64,000 bases of DNA from Maridesulfovibrio sp050916235 (GCF_050916235.1 NZ_CP104854.1:1240001-1304000); one strand, 5' to 3'; shown: positions 18,044-27,400, counted from the first letter of the stretch. Made by a program: numbers and translations. The notes: a model not told the origin generated them from the sequence alone.

Positions 18044-19107
18044 TGGCCATGGTAAAATTCATAAAATCCGACAAAGTATCTGCATGGCTGGAAGAGCTGG
18101 GCACCAAGCACGAAGTGCTGGCCCCGCGCACCGAGGGCGATGCCATTGTGTTCAAGCCCTACGATGCCAGGAAAGGTTTCAACATTGAGCGTGAAGCAAC
18201 CGCCCCTCCCAAGAAGGCGATCTTCCCCCAGAGTGAAACCCTGATGAAGTTCAGCCACCTGAAGGACCTTGAAAACCCTGACAGACAGATCCTGGATCTT
18301 GAGGAAACCATTCCCTCATCCTCCTGGGTTGTTTTCGGCGGACGTCCCTGTGATGCCCGCGGTTTCACCATGTTCGACCGTGTCTACCTGAACGGCAAGC
18401 ATGTTGATGTCTACTACAAGGCCAGACGCGAAAACACCTGCTTCATCACCCTGGCCTGTGCCAAGGGTGAGACCACCTGCTTCTGCAACTGGGTGGGTTC
18501 CGGTCCTTCCGACCCCACCGGTTCCGACGTGCTGATGGTTCCCGTTCAGGGCGGCTATCTTCTTGAAGCGGTCAGCGACCGAGGCGAGGCACTGCTCGGA
18601 AGCTCACTTCTTGAAGACGGCGGCTCCAAGCAGCCCGAAGCCGAAAAGTTCCGCGCTGATGCAGACCAGTCCATGAGTGACGCTCAGGATCTTTCCAAAG
18701 CCCCCGCACAGCTCCTCGCTGCGTTCGATGACATGGGCTTCTGGGAAGAGCAGTCCGCCAAATGTTTGAGCTGCGGCGCATGCACCTACCTCTGCCCCAC
18801 CTGCTACTGTTTCAACATCACCGACGAAACCGACGGTGTGAAGGGACAGCGCATCAGAAGCTGGGACAACTGCATGTCAAACATGTTCACCCTTGAGGCC
18901 AGCGGCCACAACCCCCGTCCTACCAAGGCCCACCGCCTTAAGAACAGGGTCGGCCACAAGTTCAGCTACTATCCGGACCTGCACGGCGGAGTTATCTCCT
19001 GCTGCGGTTGCGGACGCTGCATCAAGAGCTGCCCCGTGGGCGTGGACATCAGGCAACTGGTGCTGAACGCGATTGCATACGAAGCGAAGGAGGCGGCAAA
19101 TGACTAG
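18043..19107 (+). CDS. floxB: FloxB iron-sulfur subunit
   Basis: 354-residue member of the 4Fe-4S dicluster 'hydrogenase iron-sulfur beta' type seen in flox operons. The N-terminal region contains cysteine motifs RPCDARGF and TTCFCNWVGSGPSD. The C-terminal region has two cluster motifs (CLSCGACTYLCPTCYC and CCGCGRCIKSCPVG). Start: the ATG at 18043 overlaps the floxC TAA and has AAGGAGAAGGAG upstream; an upstream in-frame GTG at 18037 lies within that ribosome-binding site and is unlikely. It overlaps floxA by 8 bases. Confidence 0.9.
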   Translation: MAMVKFIKSDKVSAWLEELGTKHEVLAPRTEGDAIVFKPYDARKGFNIEREATAPPKKAIFPQSETLMKFSHLKDLENPDRQILDLEETIPSSSWVVFGGRPCDARGFTMFDRVYLNGKHVDVYYKARRENTCFITLACAKGETTCFCNWVGSGPSDPTGSDVLMVPVQGGYLLEAVSDRGEALLGSSLLEDGGSKQPEAEKFRADADQSMSDAQDLSKAPAQLLAAFDDMGFWEEQSAKCLSCGACTYLCPTCYCFNITDETDGVKGQRIRSWDNCMSNMFTLEASGHNPRPTKAHRLKNRVGHKFSYYPDLHGGVISCCGCGRCIKSCPVGVDIRQLVLNAIAYEAKEAAND

Positions 19108-19930
19108 CAACCCCTATCTTCCGGCAATGGCCACCATTCAGGAGGTCATCCAGGAGACTCCGAATATCATGACCTTCCGGGTTACTCTCAACAACCCGGA
19201 GATCAAGGAGAAATTCACCTTCGAACCCGGTCAGGTAGGACAGCTGTCCGCCTTCGGGATCGGTGAATCCACTTTCGTTATCAACTCTTCCCCCACCCGC
19301 ATGGACTACCTTCAGTTCAGCGTCATGCGTACCGGGGAAGTTACTGAAAAGCTCCACACCCTCAGTGCGGGCGATCAGGTGGGCGTGCGCGCCCCTCTGG
19401 GCAACCACTTCCCTTACGAAGACATGAAAGGTAAAGACATCGTCTTCGTAGGCGGTGGTATCGGTATGGCTCCTCTGCGTACCCTGCTCTACTACATGCT
19501 GGACAACCGCAAGGACTACGGCAAGATCACCCTGCTCTACGGAGCAAGAACTCCCGTGGACATGGCCTACCAATATGAGCTGCCCGAGTGGCTGGAACGC
19601 GATGACCTCGATACGCATCTGACCATTGATGCACCTTACGAGGGCTGGGAGTACAACGTCGGCCTGATCCCCAACGTTCTGCTGGACATCGCACCGTCCC
19701 CCAAGAACGCGGTTGCCGTGACCTGCGGCCCTCCGATCATGATCAAGTTCACTGTTCAGGCCCTTGCCAAACTTGGCTTCAAGGACAACCAGATCGTGAC
19801 TACCCTTGAAAAACGCATGAAGTGCGGTATCGGCATTTGCGGGCGCTGCAACATCGGCACCAGCTACGTATGTCAGGACGGTCCCGTCTACACATACGAG
19901 CAGCTGAAACAACTGCCAAACGAAATGTAG
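19100..19930 (+). CDS. floxA: FloxA FAD/NAD-binding oxidoreductase
   Basis: 276-residue NADH-oxidising subunit of the ferredoxin-NADP reductase/PyrK class. Visible: the FAD-binding beta-barrel with RMDYLQFSV-type motif and GDQVGVRAPLGNHFP; the nucleotide-binding loop FVGGGIGMAPLRTLLYYML; VTCGPPIMIKF; and a C-terminal cysteine group (MKCGIGICGRC plus YVCQDGPV) for a [2Fe-2S] centre. Start: the ATG at 19100 follows AAGGAGG at ideal spacing. It is the last gene of the hdr-flox operon, closed by a strong terminator 10 bp downstream. Confidence 0.93.
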   Translation: MTSNPYLPAMATIQEVIQETPNIMTFRVTLNNPEIKEKFTFEPGQVGQLSAFGIGESTFVINSSPTRMDYLQFSVMRTGEVTEKLHTLSAGDQVGVRAPLGNHFPYEDMKGKDIVFVGGGIGMAPLRTLLYYMLDNRKDYGKITLLYGARTPVDMAYQYELPEWLERDDLDTHLTIDAPYEGWEYNVGLIPNVLLDIAPSPKNAVAVTCGPPIMIKFTVQALAKLGFKDNQIVTTLEKRMKCGIGICGRCNIGTSYVCQDGPVYTYEQLKQLPNEM

Positions 19931-19939
19931 TAAAATGTC

Positions 19940-19971
19940 AGGCCCCACCTTTACAGGTGGGGCCTTTTTTT
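19940..19971 (+). terminator. Intrinsic terminator of the hdr-flox operon
   Basis: A perfect 11-bp stem (aggccccacct / aggtggggcct, loop ttac) runs directly into seven T residues. Confidence 0.95.
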
Positions 19972-19985
19972 ATTATTCTGAAAGA

Positions 19986-20354
19986 ATGAGAATTCTTTTA
20001 GTAGACGACGAACGCATAAACTCCCTCTCTGCATCTAAAATGCTTGAGAAGCATGGACATGAAGTGGTCACTGCCGTGAACGGGGCTCAAGCCCTTGAAA
20101 TACTGCATGACAACGAATTCGACTGCATACTTATGGATCTGCAAATGCCTGAAATGGACGGTCTGGAAGCTGCCAGACGAATCCGCGACCGCGCTTCTTT
20201 CGGAGATAAATCAGACATTCCCATCATCGCCATGACCGGGCACAGCTACGAAGACACCAAAGACGACATGGAAAGAGCCGGGTTGGACCATTATCTTGCC
20301 AAGCCTTTTGATCTCCACACGCTCCTGCAGACTCTCGAAAAAGCTACAGCCTAG
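19986..20354 (+). CDS. Stand-alone response-regulator receiver protein
   Basis: 122-residue CheY-like receiver without an output domain. The phospho-acceptor is Asp51 (CILMDLQMPEMDG); acidic pocket VDDE (residues 6-9), the switch Thr in IIAMTGHS and Lys in LAKPF are all intact. The closest resemblance is to receivers of hybrid histidine kinases, so it may act in a phosphorelay. The ATG at 19986 lies only 15 bp after the hdr-flox terminator; an earlier in-frame ATG at 19935 would run through the hairpin and give a non-family N-terminus. No kinase is adjacent. Confidence 0.85.
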   Translation: MRILLVDDERINSLSASKMLEKHGHEVVTAVNGAQALEILHDNEFDCILMDLQMPEMDGLEAARRIRDRASFGDKSDIPIIAMTGHSYEDTKDDMERAGLDHYLAKPFDLHTLLQTLEKATA

Positions 20355-20456
20355 CCTGATTTTACCGACAGAGACCGCACACCGGGGTGTCCAGGGATTC
20401 CTTTTCCTGAAAAACATGACACCACGACAGATCGTAAAAAACTGCGTGAAGGGCTG

Positions 20457-21638
20457 TTACACAAACTGTGCGGCAGCGTACCCGGAAGACCAGGCCCATT
20501 GCAGATTGTACCCGCCCAGCCAGCCGGTCACATCCAGCACTTCCCCTATGAAGTAAAGCCCCGGAAAATTTCGCACTTCCATTGTCTTGGAAGATATTTC
20601 AGCTGTATCCACCCCTCCTGCAGCAACTTCGGCCTTGTTGAACCCTTCGGTTCCCTGCGGCTTCACTACCCACGCATGAATACGCTCGGCCAATTCCTGA
20701 CGTCGGGCTTTGGTCAATTGGCTGACCGGTGTATCGGCATCCCGGTCTTCAAGAAGGAGCCCCACCATCTTGCGGGTGAAGAATCGGGCTAGGAAATTGT
20801 TCAGGAGTGTATTTTCCGTCCGGTGCTCCTCAAGAAGCCCGGCAATGTCCTGTCCCGGAAGCAAATCAATTGTCAGAGCAGAGCCTCGCCGCCAGTAGTT
20901 TGAAATCTGCAGCACTGCCGGGCCGGAAATGCCCTTGTGCGTGAAAAGCATATCCCCTGTGAATGTCCGCCCTTCGCATTTGATGCTCACCGGCAGGGCA
21001 TTGCCGCTCAGCTCCTTGCAGAAGCGCCCGTCACGTCCGCCCACAGAAAAGGGAACAAGTGCCGGACGGGAGGGGAGAACCTTCAGCCCATACTGTTCGG
21101 CAATGTGGTATCCCAGTGAAGTGGCACCAACCTGCGGCCATGCAGGTGACCCCAGGGCCACGACCAGTGATCCGGCTTCAAAAACCTGCGTCCCGCTGAC
21201 AACCTGAAAAGGCCCTTTCCCAGTGACCGCCTCAATCTTGCGGTCCAGCAGGATTTCCACCCCGGAACGATGACAGTTTGTCACCAGCAACCCGGCAATG
21301 AGCCCCGCTCCATCAAGAGTAAATAGCTGGCCGTCCTCCCGTTCCTCATAAGCGATTCCGGCTTCGGCAATAAATGAAATGAAGTCCCACTGCGTGTGAC
21401 GGGCAAGCGCCGACTTCACAAAATGCGGGTTGGCGGAAACATAATTCGCCGCGGAAAGGTCCATGTTGGTGAAATTGCATTTGCCGCCCCCGGCCACGCG
21501 AATCTTGCGTCCCGCCTTGGGAGAATGGTCAAGCACCAGCACTTTGCGGCCACGCGCAGAGGCGTGCATGGCGCAATACAGCCCCGAGGCTCCAGCACCA
21601 AGAATAATTACATCATAGTTTTTTGAATCGTTGCTCAT
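20457..21638 (-). CDS. HI0933/YhiN-family FAD-dependent oxidoreductase
   Basis: 393-residue flavoprotein of the HI0933 (YhiN/BaiN, 'aminoacetone oxidase') family. FAD-binding GAGASGLYCAMHA at the N-terminus, then AGRKIRVAGGGKCNFTN, which is diagnostic of the family. Towards the C-terminus are FTHKGISGPAVLQIS, the AGGVDTAEISSKTMEV segment and GLYFIGEVLDVTGWLGGYNLQWAWSSG. Cytoplasmic. The physiological substrate is not settled for most family members. It is convergent with the receiver gene. Confidence 0.88.
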   Translation of the reverse strand: MSNDSKNYDVIILGAGASGLYCAMHASARGRKVLVLDHSPKAGRKIRVAGGGKCNFTNMDLSAANYVSANPHFVKSALARHTQWDFISFIAEAGIAYEEREDGQLFTLDGAGLIAGLLVTNCHRSGVEILLDRKIEAVTGKGPFQVVSGTQVFEAGSLVVALGSPAWPQVGATSLGYHIAEQYGLKVLPSRPALVPFSVGGRDGRFCKELSGNALPVSIKCEGRTFTGDMLFTHKGISGPAVLQISNYWRRGSALTIDLLPGQDIAGLLEEHRTENTLLNNFLARFFTRKMVGLLLEDRDADTPVSQLTKARRQELAERIHAWVVKPQGTEGFNKAEVAAGGVDTAEISSKTMEVRNFPGLYFIGEVLDVTGWLGGYNLQWAWSSGYAAAQFV

Positions 21639-21826
21639 GGGGGTGTTTGTAGGCTGGTTTGGGGTGTGCGTAAAGCAGATAAAGCCCTCCTTATAACTGT
21701 TTGCGAATCAAAAACAAATCTCTGAATCTATATTCCATTTCATCCCAAACAATGATAACCACAATACCAGAGATACGGGGCTTTACCATTAAGAAACATT
21801 AAGGAACACCAATTTAGCAGCACTTT

Positions 21827-22486
21827 ATGATTAACAAGAATAATTCTGCAATAATTCTACTTGTAATTTTGCTCACGCTGACAGGATGCCAAAAGAATTC
21901 TCTTCCATCACTGGCTTTCATGCTGAAAAAGACTGAGCCTGCTCCAAAGGCATACCCGGACTTGAAAATTGCCTTAGTCGATTTTCTACCCCTGCCTGAC
22001 TCAGCTAAATTCCAGCTTCCGATAAACAGGAAAGTCATGACGTCTGAGTTTCATAGCTCAGAAGATGAGCCGGATTATGGCAAGGGATACTTCATTCCAG
22101 AAGAATATCAGGACATTATCCTAAACAATATCAAATCATGGGCCGCTGTAAAAAAAATCAATCTTACTTCTTTTGAAGAATTAAAAGGTATAGAGCCAAA
22201 AGAATTCGACCTTGTCATTCTTGGACGAACAATCTCAGCAAAAGTGTCTGACTCGGCGATGATAAAAGTTGAACTCCTGGTGCTTGATGGGAGCGACTTC
22301 AGACTTCTCCAGCGCCGCATTATATCCCATGAGGAGTCTAAAAGGCAGTCTGACCCCATCCATACGCCAATACACTTTATAGGCGAACACAACGATAATT
22401 TCTGCGTACAGCGCACTCTTCTATCCGTAACAGCTCACCATCTATCAGAAAAAATATTTGCGACAGCGTTTGAAGGCAGAATGTAA
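21827..22486 (+). CDS. Lipoprotein of unknown function
   Basis: 219-residue lipoprotein: hydrophobic signal with lipobox LTLTGC (Cys21). The mature region starts with a KIALVDFLPLPDS segment and later FDLVILGRTISAKVSDSAMIKVELLVLDGSDFRLLQRR, reminiscent of beta-rich 'curli/penicillin-binding-regulator' type lipoproteins that form sheets around a lipid anchor, but I cannot assign a family. Its stop overlaps the start of the CHAT protein gene by one base (TAATG), so the two are translationally coupled and probably work together at the envelope. Confidence 0.75.
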   Translation: MINKNNSAIILLVILLTLTGCQKNSLPSLAFMLKKTEPAPKAYPDLKIALVDFLPLPDSAKFQLPINRKVMTSEFHSSEDEPDYGKGYFIPEEYQDIILNNIKSWAAVKKINLTSFEELKGIEPKEFDLVILGRTISAKVSDSAMIKVELLVLDGSDFRLLQRRIISHEESKRQSDPIHTPIHFIGEHNDNFCVQRTLLSVTAHHLSEKIFATAFEGRM

Positions 22487-25400
22487 TGAAACACTCACGA
22501 CTCCTTTATGTTGTATTGGCACAGCTTATTCTCTTTTTCTCAACTCAGGCCGTGGCTGCGGAAGAATGTGCCTGGAAAAAAGAAGACTCGCTTAGACCGG
22601 CAGACTTCCATGCTTTTGTCTCACACTTCAAGGCAAAGAAAAAATACAACAACCTGACCTCACTGCTGGAGCACGAACTAGCGCTTATAAATAAACGTAC
22701 AAAAAACAGTGACGATGAGTATGCTGAGATTGAAAGCAGACTTTACATAATGGACGACCTTGCTGAAGTTTACTCGTACGGACTAGTCGACTTCACCAAG
22801 GCATCGGAAATGAATAAGGAAGTCAGAGAGATCTACAGCAAAATCAAAAAGAAGGGTTTAAAAGAACTCCCCATTTCATCCTATTTCAACAACTATCGTT
22901 TTCTCTATTACACTTTTTATCCGAGCTCCTTTCTCAGCAAATCACAAATGGATTTCGTCTTTCCTGATGATTTTATTGACTCCATACGGGAAGCAGACTT
23001 CATGGAACTGGGAAAAAGAATCGAAAAAAGAACGGCTTTCATCAATCAGAAACTTGGAAAAGACCCGCAAAGCGAACTCGCTCCCGATAACTCCGGCCCC
23101 CTTGATTACGCGCTATACAACTCCTACGTGAACCTGATTGATTTCTCACCCGAGTATTCAATACTGGAACGAGATTACCTTAAAGCGCAGGCTGCGGCTC
23201 CGGCACTTTTCTCCCCCCAGAATGAAAGGGGAAAATTCATCAAAGCCATATTGCAAACCAACAGCACTGCCATGGGGAAATTTCTGAATGTAAGAAAAGA
23301 GGATCTTACTCGTTACTGCCAGATGAACTACTGGCTTGTTCTGGCTCAGATGGCCGACAACAAACCTCTGCAAGCGCTTGAACACCATAAGCAACTGCAG
23401 AGACTTATAACCGAGCTGGATAATATAATTCTTTCTGACTACAGGAAGACGGAAAGGATACTTAGAGACTTCTATAATAAAGAACTGCTGGAGAAGAATA
23501 AGACCCGAGGCAACACGAAATCATTATTATCCGGACTGGCTAAGGTAGGCGTAATATTAGCAAAAGCAGGACTGGTTGTAGCTGCTGCAGCTGGAGATAT
23601 CGCAATCTCCACCAGTGGACATGCCTCAACGACATTAACAGAAACAGCCATGAAAATTTCTCTCTCCGGCAAAGAGCTTGACTGGGGGGCCGGGGAAGCG
23701 GTGAAAAATTCCAACGTGCTATCCCCACTGGACAAACTCGACAGAGACAACCCCGAACAGCTTCAAAAAGCCATGTCTCCCTACGCACTAAAACTGAATC
23801 GTTTCCTCAACAAATATGAAATGATCAACTATCTGTCGACTGTGGGAGACGCATACGCTCGTTGCGGATTCAATAACGAAGCTTTCAAACAATACGATGA
23901 AGCGATCCGAATAGTTGAGCAACAGCGGGTCACTATTCAGTCCGAGACGGAAAAGGTTAACTATTTCGGTCTGAAGGAAAGGCTCTACGGCAAAGCGGTA
24001 CAGACCCTGGTCGAGTTGAAGAAACTTGATCAGGCTTTTGAATACATTGAAAGATCCAAATCACGGGCATTCATAGACATAATTGCCGGTAACGAAATCG
24101 AGCTCAAGGACCGTACCCAGGAAGCGCTATCCAGAACATATACGACTAACAGCCTTGTCATGGACAGTATATACGGGGCAGGCGACTACAGCCAGGACCA
24201 GCTTGAGCTGGTCACAAAAAATTTCAGAGGAATTAAAAGGCTGTCCTCGAACGTAAACGAAAATACGGTCAAAGAAATTTACTCGCTGTCCAATGTAAGT
24301 TCAATAAACAGCGAGCAGGCGATTGATCTTATCGAGCCTGGCACCGCCATAATTGAATACTACATTAACGGTGACACCATGACCATAATCACAATAAAAA
24401 ACACAGGCATAAACTGTATCCAAAAAACAATTAACTATAGCGAACTATGCAGGGATATATCTCAATTCAACAATTCAATTCTCAAAAAGCAATATGGCAA
24501 AAGCAACGCCAGAAAGCTTTACGACATACTCATCAAGCCTGTTCAAGTGGAAATCAGCAAAAGTAAAAGGCTTATAATCATCCCACACAAGGCCTTGCAC
24601 TACCTGCCTTTTCAGGCTCTCCGTTCAAGGCAGGGGTATCTGATCCTCAAGCACTCGATTTCCTACTCTCCAAGCGTAACAGTCCTTTCCATTGTTGAGA
24701 GGAAACCTGTTTACCCTGAGGAAGCAGCACTGATAATCGGCAATCCCACCAAGAACCTGCCGTTCGCCGAAGAAGAATCGATCAGCATCGGAAAGATTGT
24801 ACCGAAGTCCAAAGTAAGTATCGGGAGCAACGGAACCGAAACCATGCTCAAAGAGCAGGCCGGAGAATACAGCATTATTCACATAGCCACTCATGGACTG
24901 TTTGACAGTGTTGAACCGATGAACTCAAAACTGCTGTTGAGCCCAGATGACCGAAATGACGGAAGCCTCAGGGCAACAGAACTTTTCAGCTGCCGCTGGA
25001 AAGCCTCTCTTGTTACCCTTTCAGCCTGTGAAACCGGCATAAGCAAATACAATCTCGGGGACGAACTGATCGGCCTTCAACGGGCTGTATTCTTTGCCGG
25101 GACAAAATCACTGCTGGCATCAGCCTGGAAAGTTGATGACAAATCCACGGGCTATCTGATGAAACAATTCTACAGATACCTTAAAGGAAACCCGAAAGAT
25201 GTGGCTCTGCAGAAAGCGCAGATAGACACATTGAACAAATATGGACGCCCGTATCACTGGGCCTCCTTCAAACTGATGGGTTCACCGCGTAGAGCCTTTA
25301 ATCCTGAATACAGGGTAAGGATCAAAACCGTCCCGGCAGAAGCAAACGTTAAAATATACGGAACGTCAAAACGCAATACACCCTATCTCCGTTTACCTGT

Positions 25401-25581
25401 AGGGGAATATACCATCAATGTATCGAAAAAAGGCTACATCAGCCGCAATGAGACAATCTCCGTATACGATGACAAGAACATAGACATTCGACTGAGGCGT
25501 GCTCCGGAACCTGATAAGAAAAAGGGCAAGAAGGCCGCTAAAGGCAGTGACAAACTGGATAAGAAGAGAAAGACCGGTTAA
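22486..25581 (+). CDS. Exported CHAT-domain protease with C-terminal PEGA domain
   Basis: 1031-residue protein with a signal peptide (LLYVVLAQLILFFSTQAVAA-E), so the protease is predicted to act outside the cytoplasm. A long helical N-terminal half contains weak TPR-like repeats (for example NEAFKQYDEAIRIVEQQ). It also has an unusual Gly/Ala-rich hydrophobic stretch about 346-374. The caspase-like CHAT domain follows: IIPHKALHYLPFQAL, His803 (HIATHG) and Cys848 (TLSACETG), both catalytic positions intact. Residues about 942-1007 form a PEGA domain (TVPAEANVKIYG, LPVGEYTINVSKKGY), and the tail is very Lys-rich. It is coupled to the upstream lipoprotein. Function is unknown; secreted CHAT proteins are little studied. 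Confidence 0.85.
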   Translation: MKHSRLLYVVLAQLILFFSTQAVAAEECAWKKEDSLRPADFHAFVSHFKAKKKYNNLTSLLEHELALINKRTKNSDDEYAEIESRLYIMDDLAEVYSYGLVDFTKASEMNKEVREIYSKIKKKGLKELPISSYFNNYRFLYYTFYPSSFLSKSQMDFVFPDDFIDSIREADFMELGKRIEKRTAFINQKLGKDPQSELAPDNSGPLDYALYNSYVNLIDFSPEYSILERDYLKAQAAAPALFSPQNERGKFIKAILQTNSTAMGKFLNVRKEDLTRYCQMNYWLVLAQMADNKPLQALEHHKQLQRLITELDNIILSDYRKTERILRDFYNKELLEKNKTRGNTKSLLSGLAKVGVILAKAGLVVAAAAGDIAISTSGHASTTLTETAMKISLSGKELDWGAGEAVKNSNVLSPLDKLDRDNPEQLQKAMSPYALKLNRFLNKYEMINYLSTVGDAYARCGFNNEAFKQYDEAIRIVEQQRVTIQSETEKVNYFGLKERLYGKAVQTLVELKKLDQAFEYIERSKSRAFIDIIAGNEIELKDRTQEALSRTYTTNSLVMDSIYGAGDYSQDQLELVTKNFRGIKRLSSNVNENTVKEIYSLSNVSSINSEQAIDLIEPGTAIIEYYINGDTMTIITIKNTGINCIQKTINYSELCRDISQFNNSILKKQYGKSNARKLYDILIKPVQVEISKSKRLIIIPHKALHYLPFQALRSRQGYLILKHSISYSPSVTVLSIVERKPVYPEEAALIIGNPTKNLPFAEEESISIGKIVPKSKVSIGSNGTETMLKEQAGEYSIIHIATHGLFDSVEPMNSKLLLSPDDRNDGSLRATELFSCRWKASLVTLSACETGISKYNLGDELIGLQRAVFFAGTKSLLASAWKVDDKSTGYLMKQFYRYLKGNPKDVALQKAQIDTLNKYGRPYHWASFKLMGSPRRAFNPEYRVRIKTVPAEANVKIYGTSKRNTPYLRLPVGEYTINVSKKGYISRNETISVYDDKNIDIRLRRAPEPDKKKGKKAAKGSDKLDKKRKTG

Positions 25582-25934
25582 ATTTAACGGATATTGTTCT
25601 GTGTTAATGCCAAGACGAGTTTCTTCTATTACGAATAAAAAGTGGTGCACACAGAATGCAAAACTATGTCTGCATTCAACAGGTGACCCACTCTACGCAA
25701 TCAACACTTGCCCATCCCACCAAAGACGGGTATTGAGGGTCCGCAACACGTGATATTATCTTTATAGATAGTAAAGACGAAAACTTACCTTTCATGCTGT
25801 CCTGAAAGGAGCCGCAGTAACCATAGCGGCACATCATCCCGATTCAACTGACTATTTCATGCGTCGTACAACGTATGTTCGGGATTTTTTGCGGCATGGA
25901 GAGGAATTCATATTTTCCCCAAGGAGAAATATTT
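25582..25934. other. Intergenic region upstream of ychF
   Basis: About 350 bp with no supported gene or RNA. It should hold the ychF promoter. Only the ribosome-binding site AAGGAGAA just before 25935 is clear. Confidence 0.4.
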
Positions 25935-27035
25935 ATGGCTCTCAGTATCGGAATCGTGGGACTGCCCAATGTCGGCAAGTCCACCCTTTTCAATGCCCTG
26001 ACCCAGGCCCAGAACGCCGAAAGCGCAAACTACGCCTTCTGCACCATTGAACCCAACAAGGCTGTTGTTCCTGTTCCGGATCCGCGCATCGACAAGCTGG
26101 CAGAACTGGTAAAGCCCCAGCGCGTACAGCACTCCACTGTTGACTTTATCGACATCGCAGGCCTGGTGGCCGGAGCAAGCAAAGGCGAAGGTCTCGGCAA
26201 CAAGTTTCTCGGCAACATCCGTGAAACCCACGCCATCCTCCACGTTGTACGCTGCTTCGACAACGACGACGTTATCCACGTTTCCAACTCTGTCGATCCC
26301 ATGCGCGACATTGATGTAATCGAAACAGAGCTCATCCTCGCAGACGTGCAGGTGCTGGACAACCGCATCGAGCGCATGAAAAAGCAGATCAAGGGCGACA
26401 AATCACTGGGCGCAAAAATTGCCGTAGCCGAGAAGCTCCTTGAGCACCTCAACGAAGGCAATCCCGCAAACACATACGGCGACCTTGAATCCGACATCAT
26501 GGTCGAACTGCTCCGGGACCTGCGCCTGATCACTGCCAAGAACCTCATCTACTGTGCCAACGTCGACGAAGACGGCCTGACCGAAGACAATGAATACGTG
26601 AAAAAGGTCAAGGCCCTCGCCGAAGAGCGCGGTGCTGAATTCGTAAAGATTTCCGCCAAAATGGAAGAGGAACTGGTCGGCCTCGACGACGAGGAGTACA
26701 AGGAGTTCCTGAACTCCTACGGTGTTACCGAGTCCGGACTGGCCAAGATCATCCGCACCGGTTTCCACTCCCTCGGCATGATCAGCTACTTCACCGCCGG
26801 TGTTAAAGAAGTTCGCGCCTGGACCATCCACAATGGAGACAAAGCTCCCCGTGCAGCTGCAGCAATCCATACCGACTTTGAACGCGGCTTCATCCGTGCC
26901 GAAGTAATCGGATACAATGACTACGTCACCCACAAGTCCGAAGCTGCCTGCCGTGCAGCCGGAGTACTGCGCTCCGAAGGAAAGGAATACGTTGTCAAAG
27001 ACGGCGACGTTATCCACTTCCTGTTCAACGTCTAA
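25935..27035 (+). CDS. ychF: Redox-regulated ATPase/GTPase YchF (OLA1 family)
   Basis: Universally conserved P-loop NTPase of the Obg group that binds ATP and interacts with ribosomes. The 366 residues show G1 GLPNVGKSTLFN, switch region FIDIAGLVAGASKGEGLGNKF, a coiled-coil insertion, and the C-terminal TGS domain (RAWTIHNGDKAPRAAAAIHTDFERGFIRAEVI, ending DGDVIHFLFNV). Start: the ATG at 25935 follows AAGGAGAA; an in-frame ATG 60 bp upstream adds a non-family extension. A hairpin at 27067-27088 and a strong one at 27150-27193 follow. Confidence 0.96.
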   Translation: MALSIGIVGLPNVGKSTLFNALTQAQNAESANYAFCTIEPNKAVVPVPDPRIDKLAELVKPQRVQHSTVDFIDIAGLVAGASKGEGLGNKFLGNIRETHAILHVVRCFDNDDVIHVSNSVDPMRDIDVIETELILADVQVLDNRIERMKKQIKGDKSLGAKIAVAEKLLEHLNEGNPANTYGDLESDIMVELLRDLRLITAKNLIYCANVDEDGLTEDNEYVKKVKALAEERGAEFVKISAKMEEELVGLDDEEYKEFLNSYGVTESGLAKIIRTGFHSLGMISYFTAGVKEVRAWTIHNGDKAPRAAAAIHTDFERGFIRAEVIGYNDYVTHKSEAACRAAGVLRSEGKEYVVKDGDVIHFLFNV

Positions 27036-27038
27036 AGT

Positions 27039-27118
27039 GCCTCCGGTAGCTCTCCGAGGGCCAAAAAACCTTTTTTGAAAAAAAGGTTCTCTGGACTCTC
27101 CAAAAAACTTTTTCAATA
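27039..27118 (+). repeat. Dispersed intergenic element, copy A, with hairpin
   Basis: Starts gcctccggtagc, then contains an AACCTTTTTT / AAAAAAAGGTT hairpin (27067-27088) and ends ggactctccaaaaaacttttt. Related layouts occur at 27321-27400 (reverse orientation), 35097-35150 and 37045-37078. The hairpin may also serve as a ychF terminator. Confidence 0.5.
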
Positions 27119-27149
27119 AGCTGTCGCTACATCAGCGGCTGACCGTCAT

Positions 27150-27194
27150 AAAACAAGACCGCAATATCCAGCAGGATATTGCGGTCTTGTTTTT
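27150..27194 (+). terminator. Strong intrinsic terminator downstream of ychF
   Basis: A perfect 20-bp stem (27150-27169 with 27174-27193, loop agca) built on aagaccgcaatatcc, ending in TTTT. Its A-rich 5' arm makes it a possible terminator in both directions. Confidence 0.85.
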
Positions 27195-27320
27195 GGCTTG
27201 AATACACATTCACGAACCAGCACATTGCATATAAAGACACTATGTTCGACGTTAAAATCAGTAAACTCATACAGCTGAATGCTGTTTAACTTTTTTTATT
27301 CAATAACAAATTGTCGTAAC

Positions 27321-27400
27321 CGAGGCGAAGCCTTATTAAAAGGTTTTGGGATTCTTAAACCCTTTTGCAAAAGGATTTACGCCCCCGGGTGGCCGCCAGA
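27321..27400 (-). repeat. Dispersed intergenic element, copy B
   Basis: Reverse-complement orientation relative to copy A. It contains a cctttTGCaaaagg hairpin, gattc/ggaatcc-like segment and a final gtggccgcc block. It abuts the 3' end of the permease gene. Confidence 0.4.

Noticed and set aside
25340..25581. Separate gene for the Lys-rich tail of the CHAT protein
   Set aside because: It is in frame and continuous with the PEGA domain, with no internal start signal.
25582..25934. Possible tRNA or small RNA in the gap before ychF
   Set aside because: No cloverleaf, CCA end or terminator could be drawn.
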